A stretch of DNA of 64,000 nt from assembly GCF_030272615.1 (NCBI RefSeq), contig NC_081415.1, positions 232,631,303-232,695,302 of the forward strand, in the 5' to 3' direction. The notes beneath the pieces were generated by a model. It was not told the DNA's origin. It made no database searches and saw only the letters and a list, made by a program, of their open reading frames with translations. Shown here piece after piece: positions 20,481 through 34,638 of the stretch; the stretch's first letter is position 1; the number at the start of each line of letters is the position of its first letter. The DNA is from Cryptomeria japonica. Its lineage: Eukaryota > Streptophyta > Pinopsida > Cupressales > Cupressaceae. The translations under genes were made by a program, and so were the position numbers.

Positions 20481-21969
20481 TTTTTAAACACACCACAGGA
20501 TTGAGAAGAGGGTGAATCAATTCAGACCTTAAAACACTTATTATCCTTTAACCATCAAACCATAATTAACACATCTCTATAATTATGAAAAATCAAAGCA
20601 CAAAGCACACCACACATACAAGAAAACCAAATTTACATAGAAAATGAAAGAAGGGAAAAACCACAATGAGAATCAAACTCACAATATGAATAAATGATTT
20701 CAATATTTTAGGATTGAGGCTAAATAGCTCACTACACCTAATAGGAATCGCAAGAATAAGGTGCACAACCTTAGTGAAAGATACAAAGGACTTGCAATAC
20801 TAAGACACACAATCTCAAGGCAAGATAGAAGGAGCTACATAGGCTACCAAAGGATCCATTATCTTTTGGCACATACAAGAACTAATGAATTGTAATGAAC
20901 AAGATATGATCATCAAAGCTCAACACAAACTAAAATTAACACTTATGCTTCTTACAACTCATTCACAGAGCTCACAACAAATTCCATGCATCAACTCATA
21001 CATTTGCACATCCATTTATACATTGTTATACATTAAAACCCTCAACCAGGATGGCTACAAATAGAGTATACATGAATTACATAAATTCAGACACCCATAC
21101 AAAAACTAAACAATAATGTCCACTCCAAGAGATAAAGGGGACACAAACACGTTGCAACACATCTTCCTAATCTGATTCCAATGAACCACACACGCTAGAA
21201 CATTCACCAAAGTCGACATCAACTATAACATGTAGAACAATAATGAAACACGTTAATCAGTTGGTCTGAATGCATCACCCAATGAAAAATACTCAATGTG
21301 GATCCAGACACACCAGTGTGAGGCACATGTCAACATCCTAACCTAACCTCCAATGCATATTTGGACCCAAAGAACATGATCCAAATAAGATACACCACTA
21401 GAGTCAGCCAAAGACCAACATAGCTGATAACACGAAACACAAACCAACATAACCTCACTTTCCAATCAAACCAACATTAGAAAAATGAACTGGAATGCTA
21501 CAAAAATCATATAAACATGTCCACTAATTTGCAACACATCAATCAACATAAAAGAGCAATACAAAGCATTCTCCAAACTAGTCCCAACACACAACCTTAC
21601 TATTAGTAGATCACCACAACCAACTACATCATCTAAGAAACTGAGAACCCAAAAACATGATAGTGAAACATGCACAAAACAAAGACATTATATCCAAAAT
21701 TGTAGGCCATGAACATCAAGAATCAAAGAAAATATTAAATACTCTTTCCTGCATATAAATATTGTTTCCTCCATATAAAAATTTCACTACATCAACCTTC
21801 TAAAAATGCCTCATACTTACTCAACATCATCACCAAACCACACAACAACATCTGAACATTCACTTCCAAACCATCTACAACATTCACACTACACATAGTG
21901 ACATCAATGACGACACCAGATAGATTGACATCAATGACAACATAAGCAACATAACTCAAGTTTCCAACA
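20481..21969 (-). repeat. 5' LTR of older Copia element
   Basis: About 1.49 kb. The outer end TGTTGGAAACTTGAG (minus) at 21969 resembles the LTR end at 16752, including a CATCAATGACAACATA stretch nearby. The inner end near 20481 has decayed (TTTTTAAACA instead of a clean TG...). Confidence 0.7.
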
Positions 21970-23057
21970 ACTTCCTCATTGATGGTGGAAAATATTATGA
22001 TATGATATTAGAATACTATCTTCAACTACTAAGCTTCTTGCTCACTTATTGATCTCTCTAGGCCTAACTAAGAGTAATTTATTTAGGGTACATATGAGAA
22101 TTACTCCAACTCTTACAATCATTTTACTTCTATAATTTACTTAGATTTCAAGTGGAATATGGTGGCTGCTACAACTTTGCAGTTATGTACAAAAAATTAA
22201 AATTAAAATAAATGAATATTTCACAACAATAACTCCCCATTCCTTGGGCTAGGGGCCTATCTTGATTGGCGAGAGATTCTAGTGGTGAAGCATGAGGTCA
22301 TGAGGTCTAGTCTTCCCCCAACCTACTTGGTAGTGAAGGACGTGTGGCACCAACATCACCAATCACGTTAAAAAAGTTTACCTGGCACACAACAGTTTAT
22401 GGGTGGGTGCTATACTCAATTCTTGTAGTCTAAAAAAATTAAACTCCTCATTCCTCATTAATATATAATGTTCATGACTAGTTATCACTGAATTTTTTTA
22501 TGGTGACACACCATATTTTTAAACCCTTTATGCCTTAATACAGTTTCTACAGTTGTCATAATTAAATGATACATCCTTTAAAGATAGGACACAGTCATTA
22601 AAAAATAAAGCTTGGTCAACATAAACATAAATTAAAAAATAACACAGACACAATAGTATTTGGCGAAGAGTACTGACAGGTAGGAATATTTTAAGTAATA
22701 TACAAGAAAGATACATAGGCAAAAATATTATTTTGTATAGTAGCTATATATTTAGAATGATAATTATATCTATTTAATTATAGATAAAAATTATTTGAGT
22801 TTCAATACAAAGTAAAAATCAAAATTTTAAATTTAATTATTTTTAATTTTATATTATATAATGAATTGGTTTAAAAACAATAGAAAAGTCCAACATAATA
22901 CATATTGTAAAAATGGTCTTATCGAATCAAGTCTCGTGATCCAAATATTAGGTTAATCTTATAATGCTATACATATACAAAGATCATTTCAAATACTAGT
23001 TAATATGATATTTCAAAAAGTAGAAAATTTTCAAAGATAGGAAGGTCTGATTATTGG
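21970..23057. other. AT-rich DNA without recognised genes
   Basis: No coding frame. A denser stretch at about 22225-22385 has a tRNA-SINE-like look (GGTCATGAGGTCTAGTC resembles a B box), too weak to call. The right part leads to a primer site at 23058, so some of it is probably the internal region of an old minus-strand LTR element. Confidence 0.5.
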
Positions 23058-23069
23058 GCTCTGATACCA
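23058..23069 (-). promoter_or_regulatory. Primer binding site, tRNA-iMet type
   Basis: The minus strand reads TGGTATCAGAGC. It marks an old minus-strand LTR element whose LTR should start at about 23078 and extend right; the far end is not clear and no coding remains. Confidence 0.7.
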
Positions 23070-23077
23070 AATTTAAT

Positions 23078-24270
23078 GTCACTTTTCTCCAATACTCAAT
23101 TTAGTAATTGCAACATAATCAATATATTAATTATTAAAGTAATGATAATTTATAATATGTGGTAAGATTATATTAGTTTAAATAACCAATATAACTATAA
23201 CATGTAAAATTTGGGCAAGAATCATAAAGTCGGTTGTTAACATAATAAATTGAATAGCATAGCTACATAACTCAATCATATTACAACCAAAATCCTTTTT
23301 TTATTCTCAATATATTTTCTCATCAAGGATGTCCAATACTTATCTCTATCCTAAGCAGTTGGAATGATCATTCTCAATCTAAGAGGACTCTAGTGATCTT
23401 CACCTCATATTTATGGTACAACTAGGAGGAACAAAGCATATTACATCACTCTACACAAGTGTTGGGTCCATAGGAACTGTTTTCAAAACAAGTGTAAATA
23501 TCCTAGTCTTGGTTAAGATAGTCTTGAGTGCACATTGTATCCCAGGTTAGACACACACTATGTGCCCCCTTCTCTAAGTGTCCATATCCCACCAAGCCAC
23601 ATTCTTCTTCTTCATTGAGTGATCTTCATGTTCCTTCCAATTCTCACATAAATGACTTATATAAACTTTTAAGAGTTGGTTTCCAAACCATCACGCCCTT
23701 TAAAAAATATTGCATTTAATTATCCTTAAAGAAATATAATTATTCCTCTTTTAGGATTTTTTTCATGAATATTCTTAGTTAATCTTTCTTTTAGCCAAAG
23801 GATTAAGATCCTTTATTTTTGTCTCCCTTTTTAATTCTAATAGGGTTATTTCATAACTTTATTATCTCTTGGAGAAAAAGTCAGATAACAATTCTCCTCC
23901 TATAATTTAGTTGTTATCCTCGGTGGCATGAGATGTATTTAAATCACAACTTAAAAAAATAAATAATCGATCAATAAAAATGCCAACATTAAATATTTAT
24001 ACTTCATCTACTTTCTTTTCTTATTTTAATTCATAGGTCTCTCTTTCCTTGATTTTAATTTCACAAGTATCTTCACTAAAATTATTTTTCAAATTAAAAT
24101 TATGATGAGAACTATATGTGTACTTCATAAAATATATCATGAATTTATAATAAAAAAACTAATGGTGTTATATCTCTGTCGACTTTTTTAATTTTAGTTT
24201 ATTGTCATATAACATATTTCTTTTATGTAGATGTTCTAATGTTTACATGTTACTTATGTATACGGTGAAA
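23078..24270 (-). repeat. Probable LTR remnant
   Basis: Position next to the primer site at 23058 implies an LTR here. AT-rich, no frame, no clear outer terminus. Confidence 0.4.
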
Positions 24271-25041
24271 ATGGATAGTGAAAACAACAATATTGAAAGG
24301 CTAACAAGGATCAACCATAAAACCCTAGCCTAACAATGAAAGCAATCCACCATACACAAATAGAGATACCTAAGACCATGCAAATAAACAAATTCAACCA
24401 AATATACCATTCACATGTCAAGTAGGGTTTCTATCTCCATTTATTCCTATCTCCATTGATCTTGTTTGATATTTTTGCTCTCAAATTTTATGTGTGCACA
24501 AGAGCTCAACAAAGAATGGAAATGTGGTTGATAGCTTGATCACAAGAAGACTTGATTGCATAAGATAGATTAGACAATTAGACGATTAGGGTTTGATAAT
24601 GGAGAGTATCCTCTTATATAGAGAACACTGTAAAAAATGGATGGATAAGATTAAGAGGTGTAAAGATAAATGGTTGGCTAAGATTAAAGGGTAGGTAGAG
24701 GAAATAATTAAATGATGAAGGGGGTAGGTAAGAGAAGAATTAAGAGATGAATGACATGTGTCATGGGTAGAAAAGAATAATGAATTAATTAAATAAATAA
24801 AAACGTATTTAGTTAATAGAGGAAAGGGGATTAATTAAATAAATAAAATATTTATTTAATTTATGAAAAGGACAATTTAAATAAATAAAAGTATTTATTT
24901 AAATGAGAAAAGGCTTAGAAGAGGATTAATGAATTAATTAAATAAATAATATTTTATTTAATTAATAGAAGAATTAAGCTTAAAATAATTAAATAAATAA
25001 AATATTTATTTAATTAGATAGGACAATTTTAGGTGTCTACA
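24271..25041 (-). repeat. LTR-like sequence with AT palindromes
   Basis: Right end TGTAGACACC (minus) at 25041; a TATA box CTATATAAGAGG (minus) at 24610-24621. Between 24770 and 25020 the unit AATTAAATAAATA with its inverse occurs at least four times, making several AT-only stems. The same layout is seen at 46035-47400 and 56130-56525, pointing to one LTR family. The left end is uncertain. Confidence 0.5.
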
Positions 25042-28000
25042 ACTTCAATATAAAAGTTAGAAAAAATATTTTCTCTCATCATAATATAGTCTATATAGTC
25101 ATAATAAATTCGAAGGTGATATTCATGGAGACTACATTATTATCCTTTTTTATTATAAAATAAATCTAATATACAAGATTATTAGATTGATCAAGTCCAA
25201 TAACAAAATAGAAAACAAAAAATTGATAAAAAAAATATAAATACCTAAACAATAATAAAACAATACTTAACTATTATCATCCACAAAATATATTATTGAT
25301 ATATATTAAACCTAATATTTTTCTTTTCTTTTTAACAAAATCTCCTTCATTATTATCCTCCTCTTTACTATATTTCTTAGCTAACTAATTATGTCTATGC
25401 CTTAATAATTTAAAGTTTTTTTGGTTTAACTAAATGTTCCTAAAAATGGGGTGCTACTAACTTTTTTACTCCCTTGGGATTCTTTTTTCAAGATTAAATC
25501 ACATTATAAATCAAAGTGTGGTAATTAAAAAAATCCCTCTCCAATTGTTTGTCCCCTAAAACCAAAACCTATAATAAAAAATAGTGAATCCCAACTATGT
25601 GGCTTGAGCTAAACTTTTTAAAATTTCTTAGACAAATCTTTAATAAATATAATATTTTTATAGAAGTTTTGTAACATTATAAAATTCACTAAAATTATTT
25701 ATAAAAGAAACATGGGAAAATATGAGATAAACTATTTACATATTATAAAAAAGGTTGTAAAAGATCCTTAAGATTTTGCATGCCCACATGTCTAAACATA
25801 AGTGAACCTAGTTGATATCACATATTTCCAATCAATGCATTCCAATAATAATATCATATATTCACAAAACTTACATGTAGAAATTATCACAAAACTAATG
25901 CTAATTCATATACTATCTTGACTAACTGGAGAGTGACATATGATACCATAAAAAATGTACACTACTAACCAACCCACTAAATTATAGAATTCCTATGTAG
26001 GTGGACACTAGTGGATCAAAGCTCATATGCAATGATCACCCAATCTAGTCACTCCATGCATCTTGTGAGTTGTGTGAGCTCAACAAACTCATAATTAACT
26101 ACATCAAGTCAATGACTATTAGATCATAAAGTCCATGGTCTTTCTTTTTTTAAAAAAATATAGACATAATATAACAATCTATAGTAAAGTAGATTTTGAA
26201 GTTAAATTCCGATACATATATTGGATAATTAAAATAAAAGATCAAAGAAGCAAATAAGATAGCAAAATAACACAAGTTAAATGTGATTAACTCACTTTTC
26301 TCCTATCAACAATAGCTGCAACTCTTATCAACAATAGCCACATCCATTTATGTATTTCTTCTTCAAACTATAAGCCCGAAACAAATAGGGAAACACAAAT
26401 AAATGGAAACATGTTTGCTATTCATCTGACGTAGAATACTCAAATTTGTCTTACAAACATTACATTGATGATAACACTTCTCTCAAGCTAAAATACAAAG
26501 TTGAAAAAAAAATTATTTATTTTTTTCCATCAAATCTCAAGGACTTTAATATTGTTTACTAAAATTCAATATCCTTTCTCAGCACTAATAAATAGATCAA
26601 ACTTAACCATCACATGGGTAGGACCTTAGTTTGAAAATATAGTTCTTCATAATCTTGGTGACAAATTGCAAGGTATGATCTAAAATGGTAGAAACAAAAA
26701 AAAAACTTACAAGCTTTTATATAAGTAATTCAATCAATATTATTAGTAGTAGTGCAACTCACTTAAAAATATGGCTTGCTCAAAAAGTTGAAAGGACATG
26801 ATATTTTGAAGATAAAATTTGGTTGAAAAAAAGGTGAATGGGCGTCATGGTAAACATGGATTAACAATAACAAAGCTACAAGAGTACCAAGTGAAGAGTA
26901 GAGTGAAGAGTAGAGTGAAAAGCAGGAAATATTGGAAAGTGTACCATGGTTAACTCATGAAAATATAATAGATGCAGGAACTATAACTAGGTATACTATT
27001 TGGTGGCATCAAAGGAGGCTAGTGCATCTTATAATTCCATGATAGATGGAGGTGAAGGTTTATATTTTAGATACATGGGAGAATGTGTAGAAATGAAGGA
27101 GATATGGTTGATAGGGAAAGAGAGCAAAAGTGATGGGATAGAGATAATATTAAGGGAAATACCAAGACCAAAGATAGGATGAGGCCTAAATATAGGGATA
27201 CAAATAGGGATAGGGGGACCTAATGGATGCAAATGAGTAGCAGATAGGAGAAGGATTAGGGGCCTACTAATGTAGAGGACCTTTAAATGAATATGGTTAC
27301 AATATTTTCTAAGTGGGATTTATTTCATATAAAGCAGGATCAAGCTAGAGAGGAGTGAGACTTAGAACAAGTGGAGAGAGGTATCCTATAGGTAGATCAG
27401 GATAGATTGGCAATGAAAAGAGATGGTTAGGTAGTAGAGAGGGATGGGATATAATAATATCTATGGTGAGCTTTGTCTTTAATGTATGCGTGATCTATAG
27501 TGAGAAATATGAGGTATAGGAATTGTTATCTCCGCAAGTATTTTCACATATGGTGGTAGATATGTTAAGGATTGGAAGAGAGGTACCACAAGTATTGCTC
27601 GAGATGTCATACTATAGTTATCTTTATGGGAAAGTGGCACCCATGGATCAAATGGTTCCTACATATGCCAGGTAGTCAACCTTTGGGGCTAATGGGTTGG
27701 GCAAGTCTATTTATTCTATTTAGCTATACAATAGTTGTTACCTCCACTAGCTAGGTGGTAGATACAAGGGTGCAAGATGATAGTGATAGTATGAGCTATT
27801 AGTGTCAATGATCCATTTTTTATGTATTATGTAATATGATAATGTATATATACTATTTTTTGACATGTACATATTGATCCTTACACTCTATAGAGCTCAA
27901 TATACTCTTTTGATGATATGTATGAAGATTCAAAACAATTCATACATGAATTTTATTTTTATATTATGTGAATGATTCAATGTATGCATACATGTTGTTG

Positions 28001-28149
28001 TTTATGATTGCATGGGTCTAACACTTTATAATATATGAGTATATATTGAGGTATAGATGTGATGTGCATATTTTATGCTTATAGTTAGACATGCATGATG
28101 TGATTATGAGGATGATAATATGTATGTATTTTATCCAGAACAGAACAGA
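25042..28149. other. AT-rich DNA, nothing recognised
   Basis: No protein frame longer than about 70 codons, no primer site, no RNA gene. 26870-27800 is purine-rich (many GGA and AGG runs) and differs in texture from its flanks, but shows no similarity I can name. Confidence 0.5.
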
Positions 28150-28943
28150 TCCTATTAGGAATCTCAATCTTTGTTAGGAGATAAGTCCAATTAAAGACTA
28201 CCTTGCTAGAGGATTTTAGATTCACATAGGTGAACCACCTAGTTAGAGGATTTTAGAAAGGCTTTTGGGCCTACCCGGTTAAGGGCTACAGACTTGTCAA
28301 AGATGTGAGTAATTAACAAGTGTTTGATCTATCTAATAGCACAAACTGCTTGGTTAGATCCAGTATTGCTCACAGTTAATGCATTCCAGCATTACTTCAA
28401 TCTTCTCAGTCTCTCACTCAGTTACAACTTAATCTTCTCAGATAAGATCGCTCTTTCAATAACTCATCAACCACCTTAAACCCTAGCACAACATTAACCC
28501 TTTCAGCAACAACCTAAAACCTTAGACATGATGCCCTTTTAAAGGAATATGATTTCATGTCGGTCCAATAGGATTACATTACAATTTCCTAGGTTCAATG
28601 AATCTAGACATACTCAGTAGCACGACACAAGAAGCACCATCAGTGTGTCGGCACTGTCAAACAATCGGTGGATTGGTAACTCATCACAAAATGTCGGTTG
28701 GTAACTCATCACAGAGTATTATCGGTTCATACAAAATACTAGTTGTCGGTTTGACAAATGAAGACTAGTAAGAATGTGTTATGCCACTTCAGACCGGGAA
28801 ACACAATCTACAAAATCACCAATAGTCTAAAGACTAGAACACAACGTACCGGTTGAGCTCTAGCTCATACATATAAAGTGGATCTCAATGCAAGTGTGTG
28901 TCCATCAATGACAATCACAACATAAACATCAAAATTGCCAACA
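28150..28943 (-). repeat. Probable solo Copia-type LTR
   Basis: The right end reads TGTTGGCAATTTTGATG on the minus strand at 28943 and is preceded by CATCAATGACAATCACAACATA, as in the Copia LTRs ending at 16752 and 21969. It interrupts an LTR of another type that resumes at 28944. The left end is placed only roughly near 28150. No internal Copia coding is next to it. Confidence 0.5.
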
Positions 28944-29287
28944 TCTATGTCCTATGTGCTAGTGTTTAGGATTCATACACAAGCCCCTATTTGCTTCCCC
29001 CTTCAAGATTTGTACTTTATGTCTACATATATGATCTAAAATTTCTTATGTTGCAGATTATTATCAATTTCACATCATTAACCCTAGATCTTACATTCTA
29101 TTCACATCTTTCCCATAGCTCATTTTCAACTCTACCAAGGAGTATTAAATTCACCTTGTTATCACCCCCTTTCTTGTCAAATTAGAGGTTAAGCCTATTG
29201 AGATTATTCTCCTTCTAATATAATCATTGTGAAATAGGTTTAGTTCCTAGTTTTCGTAAATTTGTAAACCTATTTCCACCCATTATA
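28944..29287 (+). repeat. 5' LTR, 3' part, of coding-poor LTR element
   Basis: Aligns with 32682-33012, the end of the 3' LTR of the same element (shared TATGTCCTATGTGCTAGTGT, TTGTGAAATAGGTTTAGTT and a final CCCATTATA). The 5' part is missing, displaced by the LTR ending at 28943. Confidence 0.8.
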
Positions 29288-31525
29288 TTTTGGACTTCCC
29301 TTCATGAACCATCTCCAACTAAAGAGGTTCTCTTAGAGGATGATTGGGGTCATTAGACTTCACACCCTCCTTTTGTGGTAAATATAAATCCTTGAATGAG
29401 GGCCTAGCATATCATTTTTTCAAGCTTTGAACACATGTCTAGATGTTGATTGGGGCTCTTCCAATTCAATACAATTCAAGCTAAGAGTGAACCCTCTCCT
29501 TTAGACATTTCAACACCCACACTTGATTATATATATGGATGCAATGGACATGATTTAGGATTTTTGTAACAAAGTATCAAGGCTCATGAGAAATCTACAT
29601 CACACTCATCCAAGGAAGGTTTAGATTTCCAATCTCCTCCTTTGTTCCCATCCCCTCTTCAATTGTCTAATACATCTATGTTTTATTTTTCAAAAACTTT
29701 TCATCACAAGAGACTATTTTGTATGAGCTTCTTGAATCCAACTTGATTACTCTCCCTTTGAAAAATAAAGAAATAATCATCAACAAAATCAACACAATCC
29801 TTATTTTTGCATGTACTATCAAATCCATGACCATTCCACCAATGAATGTCATGACTTGGAGAATAAAATTCATCAACTTGATGTAATTGGTACCATTGGA
29901 ATGCTAGATGACAATGAGTTGGACTCTCATTTTATTTCTTCTACATAACATTTAAGTTCCTCTTATTTTCTCCTCAATATGTAGCATTGCTAGCTTACTT
30001 ATTAGGGACTCATTTGCATTCATGGTGTTACAATTTTAGGTGCAACCATAATTACGTAGAAACAAAATAGCATATTTATTCTTTTCTCCACGCTTGGGGT
30101 GCATGAATAGTTTTCAATCATTTCTCCTTTCTAAGGATCCAATTTTCCTCTGTCGAGTTGTATCTTTCATAACTTGATGTCCTTTCTTGCATACAATTAT
30201 CCTTCATGTGAGTACATGTGTGTTCCTTGGTTAGGACCTATTCCTTTCTTGAAAAAATGCATCTTTTATGAATGATCTATCCTTAGTGATAGAAGTATGC
30301 AATTATTTGCTAAGAATCCACATTTTCTAGTAATAGAGAAGGTGTGTATTCTTGATCTTTCCTCTTTCAAAGGCATCATATTTATTAAAGATTTGGACTA
30401 TATTTTCAAAGGTAGGTATATTTAGGCAAAGATATCTTCCTCCTTTAATCATGCATCCATTAAAAGGATCCCTTTACACTTGTTGCAAGATATCTCTTTT
30501 ACAACTATCTCTTCCTTGCTTCAAAGAGTTATGCCCTCTTTTATCTTGGAGTGTATGTACATTGTTTCCTACAAGATATCCTTGGGGATGAAGGTGTTTA
30601 CCCTTGTGTTTCTTTCTACCTTAATACATCAACATAGGGCAATGTTGGCACCTTAAGGGATGGAATATATGTGGCCTCCTAGTTGCATTTCTAGTTATCT
30701 TTGTTCAATATTTATCATTTATCTTATACAAGTTGTTGCATCTTCATGTTTCATTCCTGAATCTAGACATTTTCCATTTAATCTACCATTTGTCCTATAT
30801 GGGTTGTTGCATCCTCATGCTTCATTCCTAAAACCAGACACCATCATTATCAAAATTAAGATGAGTTGACTAATATAACACAATTGGCTAGACCTTTTAA
30901 CTCTCCTTATTCAATTTGCACTAATCAATTGCCTTGAAAAAAGAAAGCTTTTCTTGGGAATCTCCCTTTTTAGGATGAGTTGACTAACATAGCACAACTT
31001 TCTATACCTTTCAACTCTCCTTTCCTTTTTCTAATGGATCACACAACATAACTCACTTTATTGTCATGTAGAATCTAGGCTCCTCCATGGATCAACTAGT
31101 ATAACACAGTTGCTAGCCCATAAAATCCATGTTCCTTCTCTCTATCTCTATGAACCCATAGTATAACACACTTTGCTAGTGTTGGATCATGGTTTTGTCT
31201 TCTCCTCTCAATTGGTGTGTGTCATTGTTCTTTATATAAGTCCACTTGCGCTCTTGCAATAACATGTCAAGAATGATATTAGTAGTTGAGACATTTTGAG
31301 GTCAAGGTCTTTTCAATGAATTGACTTGGAACCTTTTGTTCTAGTACTAACATTGTTTCCTTTGTGTATATTTGAATATTACTTGCATAGATTGATAGGA
31401 TCCTATGCTTGGGGGCTTGCACATACCTCAAAATATTTTTTCTCCTATCCCTAGTTTATCTTTCTCTCAAATGCTCTATTTTTTATTTCTATTGTACCGT
31501 GAGTATGACTGTAAGGTCATACTCC
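29288..31525 (+). other. Internal region of coding-poor LTR element
   Basis: Opens TTTTGG like the primer site at 4147, then 2.2 kb without a usable frame or pol motif. A degenerate repeat, GATGAGTTGACTAA followed by ATAACACAATTGG-like phrases, occurs near 30860 and 30976 with weaker copies to about 31170. The element has LTRs and polypurine tract but no coding, like LARD elements. Confidence 0.6.
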
Positions 31526-31543
31526 ACTAAAATGGGGTCCAAA
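31526..31543 (+). promoter_or_regulatory. Polypurine tract
   Basis: ACTAAAATGGGGTCCAAA directly before the LTR start TGTAGCATCG; a decayed version of the tract at 9521-9536. Confidence 0.75.
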
Positions 31544-33012
31544 TGTAGCATCGTAAATTGTACACCTTTAATTAGGATGTATAATTTCACGCTCTCTTAG
31601 CACTCATTTAAGTGTTTCCCATTCCTTTGTGTATTATTATATCATTATTTTAGTAAACTGATATTTAATTTGATACTATGAGTCCTATCTCATTTAATAC
31701 ATCAACAATTTATTAGTTGGGACCTTATTTTAAGTGTGCCCTTTATCTTATTTTATTTTATGCTTATATGGGTCAAAGTTCAATGCACATTTTTTTCCAC
31801 ATCTAAATATTACATGTTTTCATATAAATTACATTTTGGGTATTAGTGTCGTATTATCTTGTGTCCCTAAAAATTCAAAGTTGTCTGGACAAAGGTGTAA
31901 TGGGAAGCATTGTCTCACACTTTTTGGCTATAATTTTGGGAGGATAATATGTCAGTCTTATCATTTCTAAAAATACCCCCAATGTGAAAATATGATAATT
32001 CTAAGTTGGCCAAAAGGTGATTTTACTTTGAGATCCCTATATAAAGCATCATTCACAATTCATTTCATCATCTTTTTATTATCATGTTAATACTATCATT
32101 TCAATTCAAGAGCAACACGTCAATAGTATAATCTAAGTCTAAAGAGCATCAAGCTAAATCAAGGCATCTTCAATAATGTTTCAATTATGATTTCATGATA
32201 GATTTTATGATGATTTATCATGTTATTACATCAACACGTGGATGACTTATCCTAAGAGTATTGCATCATCAATAGAAGGTATAACCATTTCAATCAAGCA
32301 TTTACATTCAAGTATTTCAATTTAAGATCTAGCCTCTACCTATCAAGACATGGTTTCCATTTTAATTTCAATTCAATCATAGAATTAATTTCAAACTCAG
32401 GGTTTGACCTAATCAAACCCCCATTAAGAACACAATTTCTCTTCTTCCTGTGTGCAAGTGGCAGGTTTAGAAGACACAATTACAGATTTAGGAAGAGAAA
32501 ATAGAGGCACTCAAATCCATCTTTTGCAGAGGCAAACATTGGAGGACAACATTGGCCCACACAACTATGTCTTGTAAATTAGTGTTCAGGCTTCAGGCAT
32601 ATATTTTGTGTAGCATTTGGGTTTAGTAAATACCTTTGTTGTCTACATCTGATACCCCAAGGATAGTGACACACTGAGCACTTATGTCCTATGTGCTAGT
32701 GTCTAGACTTCAAACATGGGTCACTCTCTACATCCCCTTTGCAAATGTGTAATTTATGTCTGCATATCTAATCTGAAACTGCTTATTCATGTTGATTATT
32801 TTCAATTTGACATCATTAACCATATATCTTGCATTCTATTGACATATGTCCAGTAGCTCATTTTCAACTGAATTCACCTTGTACTCATCCCCTTTTTTTA
32901 TCAAATTGGAGGTTGAGCCTATTGAGTTCGTTCTCTTTCTAATGTAATCATTGTGAAATAGGTTTAGTTTCTAGTTTTCATAAACTTGTGAACCCTATTT
33001 TCACCCATTATA
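31544..33012 (+). repeat. 3' LTR of coding-poor element
   Basis: 1469 bp from TGTAGCATCGTAAATTG to CCCATTATA. TATA box TATATAAA at 32038-32045. The first 20 bases resemble the LTR starts at 2885, 9537 and 34639. The final CA has become TA in both LTRs. Confidence 0.8.
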
Positions 33013-34621
33013 ATGGTGAATGTATGATGTATAATTTAATTATGATAGTGTAGAATATGTATACATTTTAAAATATATCTGATGGTGGTATGATGCATAA
33101 AAGATGGTGGCTATTTTCCATCATAGCATAATTGATAAAAAAAAAATGATATATAAGGAAAATATGGCTATAAATAATGGAATATGAATTTGGATTGATA
33201 AGTGACCTTATTTTTTAATTAAGTTGTTATGTTCGCATGTGGTGAGAAACCTAATTTTATAAAGCAATAAATATAATTTACCAATGTATTTGATGTATGA
33301 GAGACTTACTTGCAAGAATGCATTAATAAAAAGGATTTCCAAACACATCAAAATGCATATGATGACCTTGGTAGATCCTGTGATGGGACAACCAACAAAC
33401 ATGACACAAAATAAATAGAATCATCCTTGATGTAGACCAATCAAGACACACCATGATATATAAAGATCATGTCAACCAAAAAATATATACCAAAAAATAA
33501 AAATAAATTCTCAATCAAAATATAGTAGGCTACCTCTTTTCAAGGTATTGATGAATGAATGGTTATTCTTAATTTTTTATGTTATTTATTTGTAGGTGAA
33601 AATTCATGAAGTTTTCATTCTTGCAAGTGCATATTCCCAAGAGGAGGGATAAATGCAAATAGCATGATTAGAATTTAGTGTAAAGAATCTTGATAGAGGA
33701 AAATATATGAAGCTTAATTAGAAGGATATGGTATTCAATATAGATATAAAATATAGGCCATTATCAAAAATCCTATCCTGAAATAATCTAAATTGTTTAT
33801 CTTTGGTATATAGTAAGACTATTCATATTGCAAGGATTTTTAAGACATGGATGGAGATATTGTATTATTGGTTAGTGGATTTTTATGAATATGGGATGGA
33901 GAAGAGGATTTATAATCTATGAAAAAGTCTAAATTATTACACATGACACTTGTGATTAGGTTTTCACCATGGAACTTTTCAAGGTGTCATTAATAGTGGT
34001 TTTTACCAAAGGTTATTTTCTCTTTACCTTTTTAATATTGTTTTCAAAAGAAAAAATATATATAAATAAATAAATAAAGGATTATAGATTATTCATGGAA
34101 TTATTTAAGATGCACGATGCACTATGTTCATGGTTTCATTAGTTTTTTTAACTTTTAGATTCACCAATTGATAGGAACATAATTCATATTTTGTAATGAC
34201 GCCATATGAACCCAACCAATTGGGTTCAAAATTTCCCTTTTTCTATTAATCCTAGGTGTTCTTCTAATTTTCTTTGACCACGAGTTCACTTACTAAAAAA
34301 TCATGAATTTGGATTTATGTATTGTACTTATAGTGAAGATAATTCTAATAGGACTATAAATGATTTAAGGTAGTAAGATAATGTTCATCAAGTAACTCCA
34401 GCTCATGCAACTTTGCAACTTAATACTCCTCGTCATCAACAAGATTATGCAAGAAAATATTTAATCATCATATTTATCTAAATTGGAAAGATAGATTCAA
34501 ATAAAAATACTAAGGAATATAAAGTCCCACCAATTGGTGTGTAAATACTAGTGCAATAGACTCATGTGGTATAATTAAGCTAAAGGTGTCAATCATGTCC
34601 TCCACTAAAGGTCATACTTTG
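33013..34621 (+). other. 3' internal part of a second coding-poor LTR element
   Basis: 1.6 kb of AT-rich sequence before a polypurine tract. No frame, no pol motif. Its 5' LTR is not visible; the piece may begin at the end of the preceding element. Confidence 0.45.
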
Positions 34622-34638
34622 TTAAAGTGGGGGTTAAA
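34622..34638 (+). promoter_or_regulatory. Polypurine tract
   Basis: TTAAAGTGGGGGTTAAA directly before TGTAGCATTG at 34639. Confidence 0.8.

Noticed and set aside
22225-22385. tRNA-derived SINE
   Set aside because: A GGTCATGAGGTCTAGTC phrase resembles a B box, but there is no convincing A box at the right distance, no A-rich tail and no target duplication.
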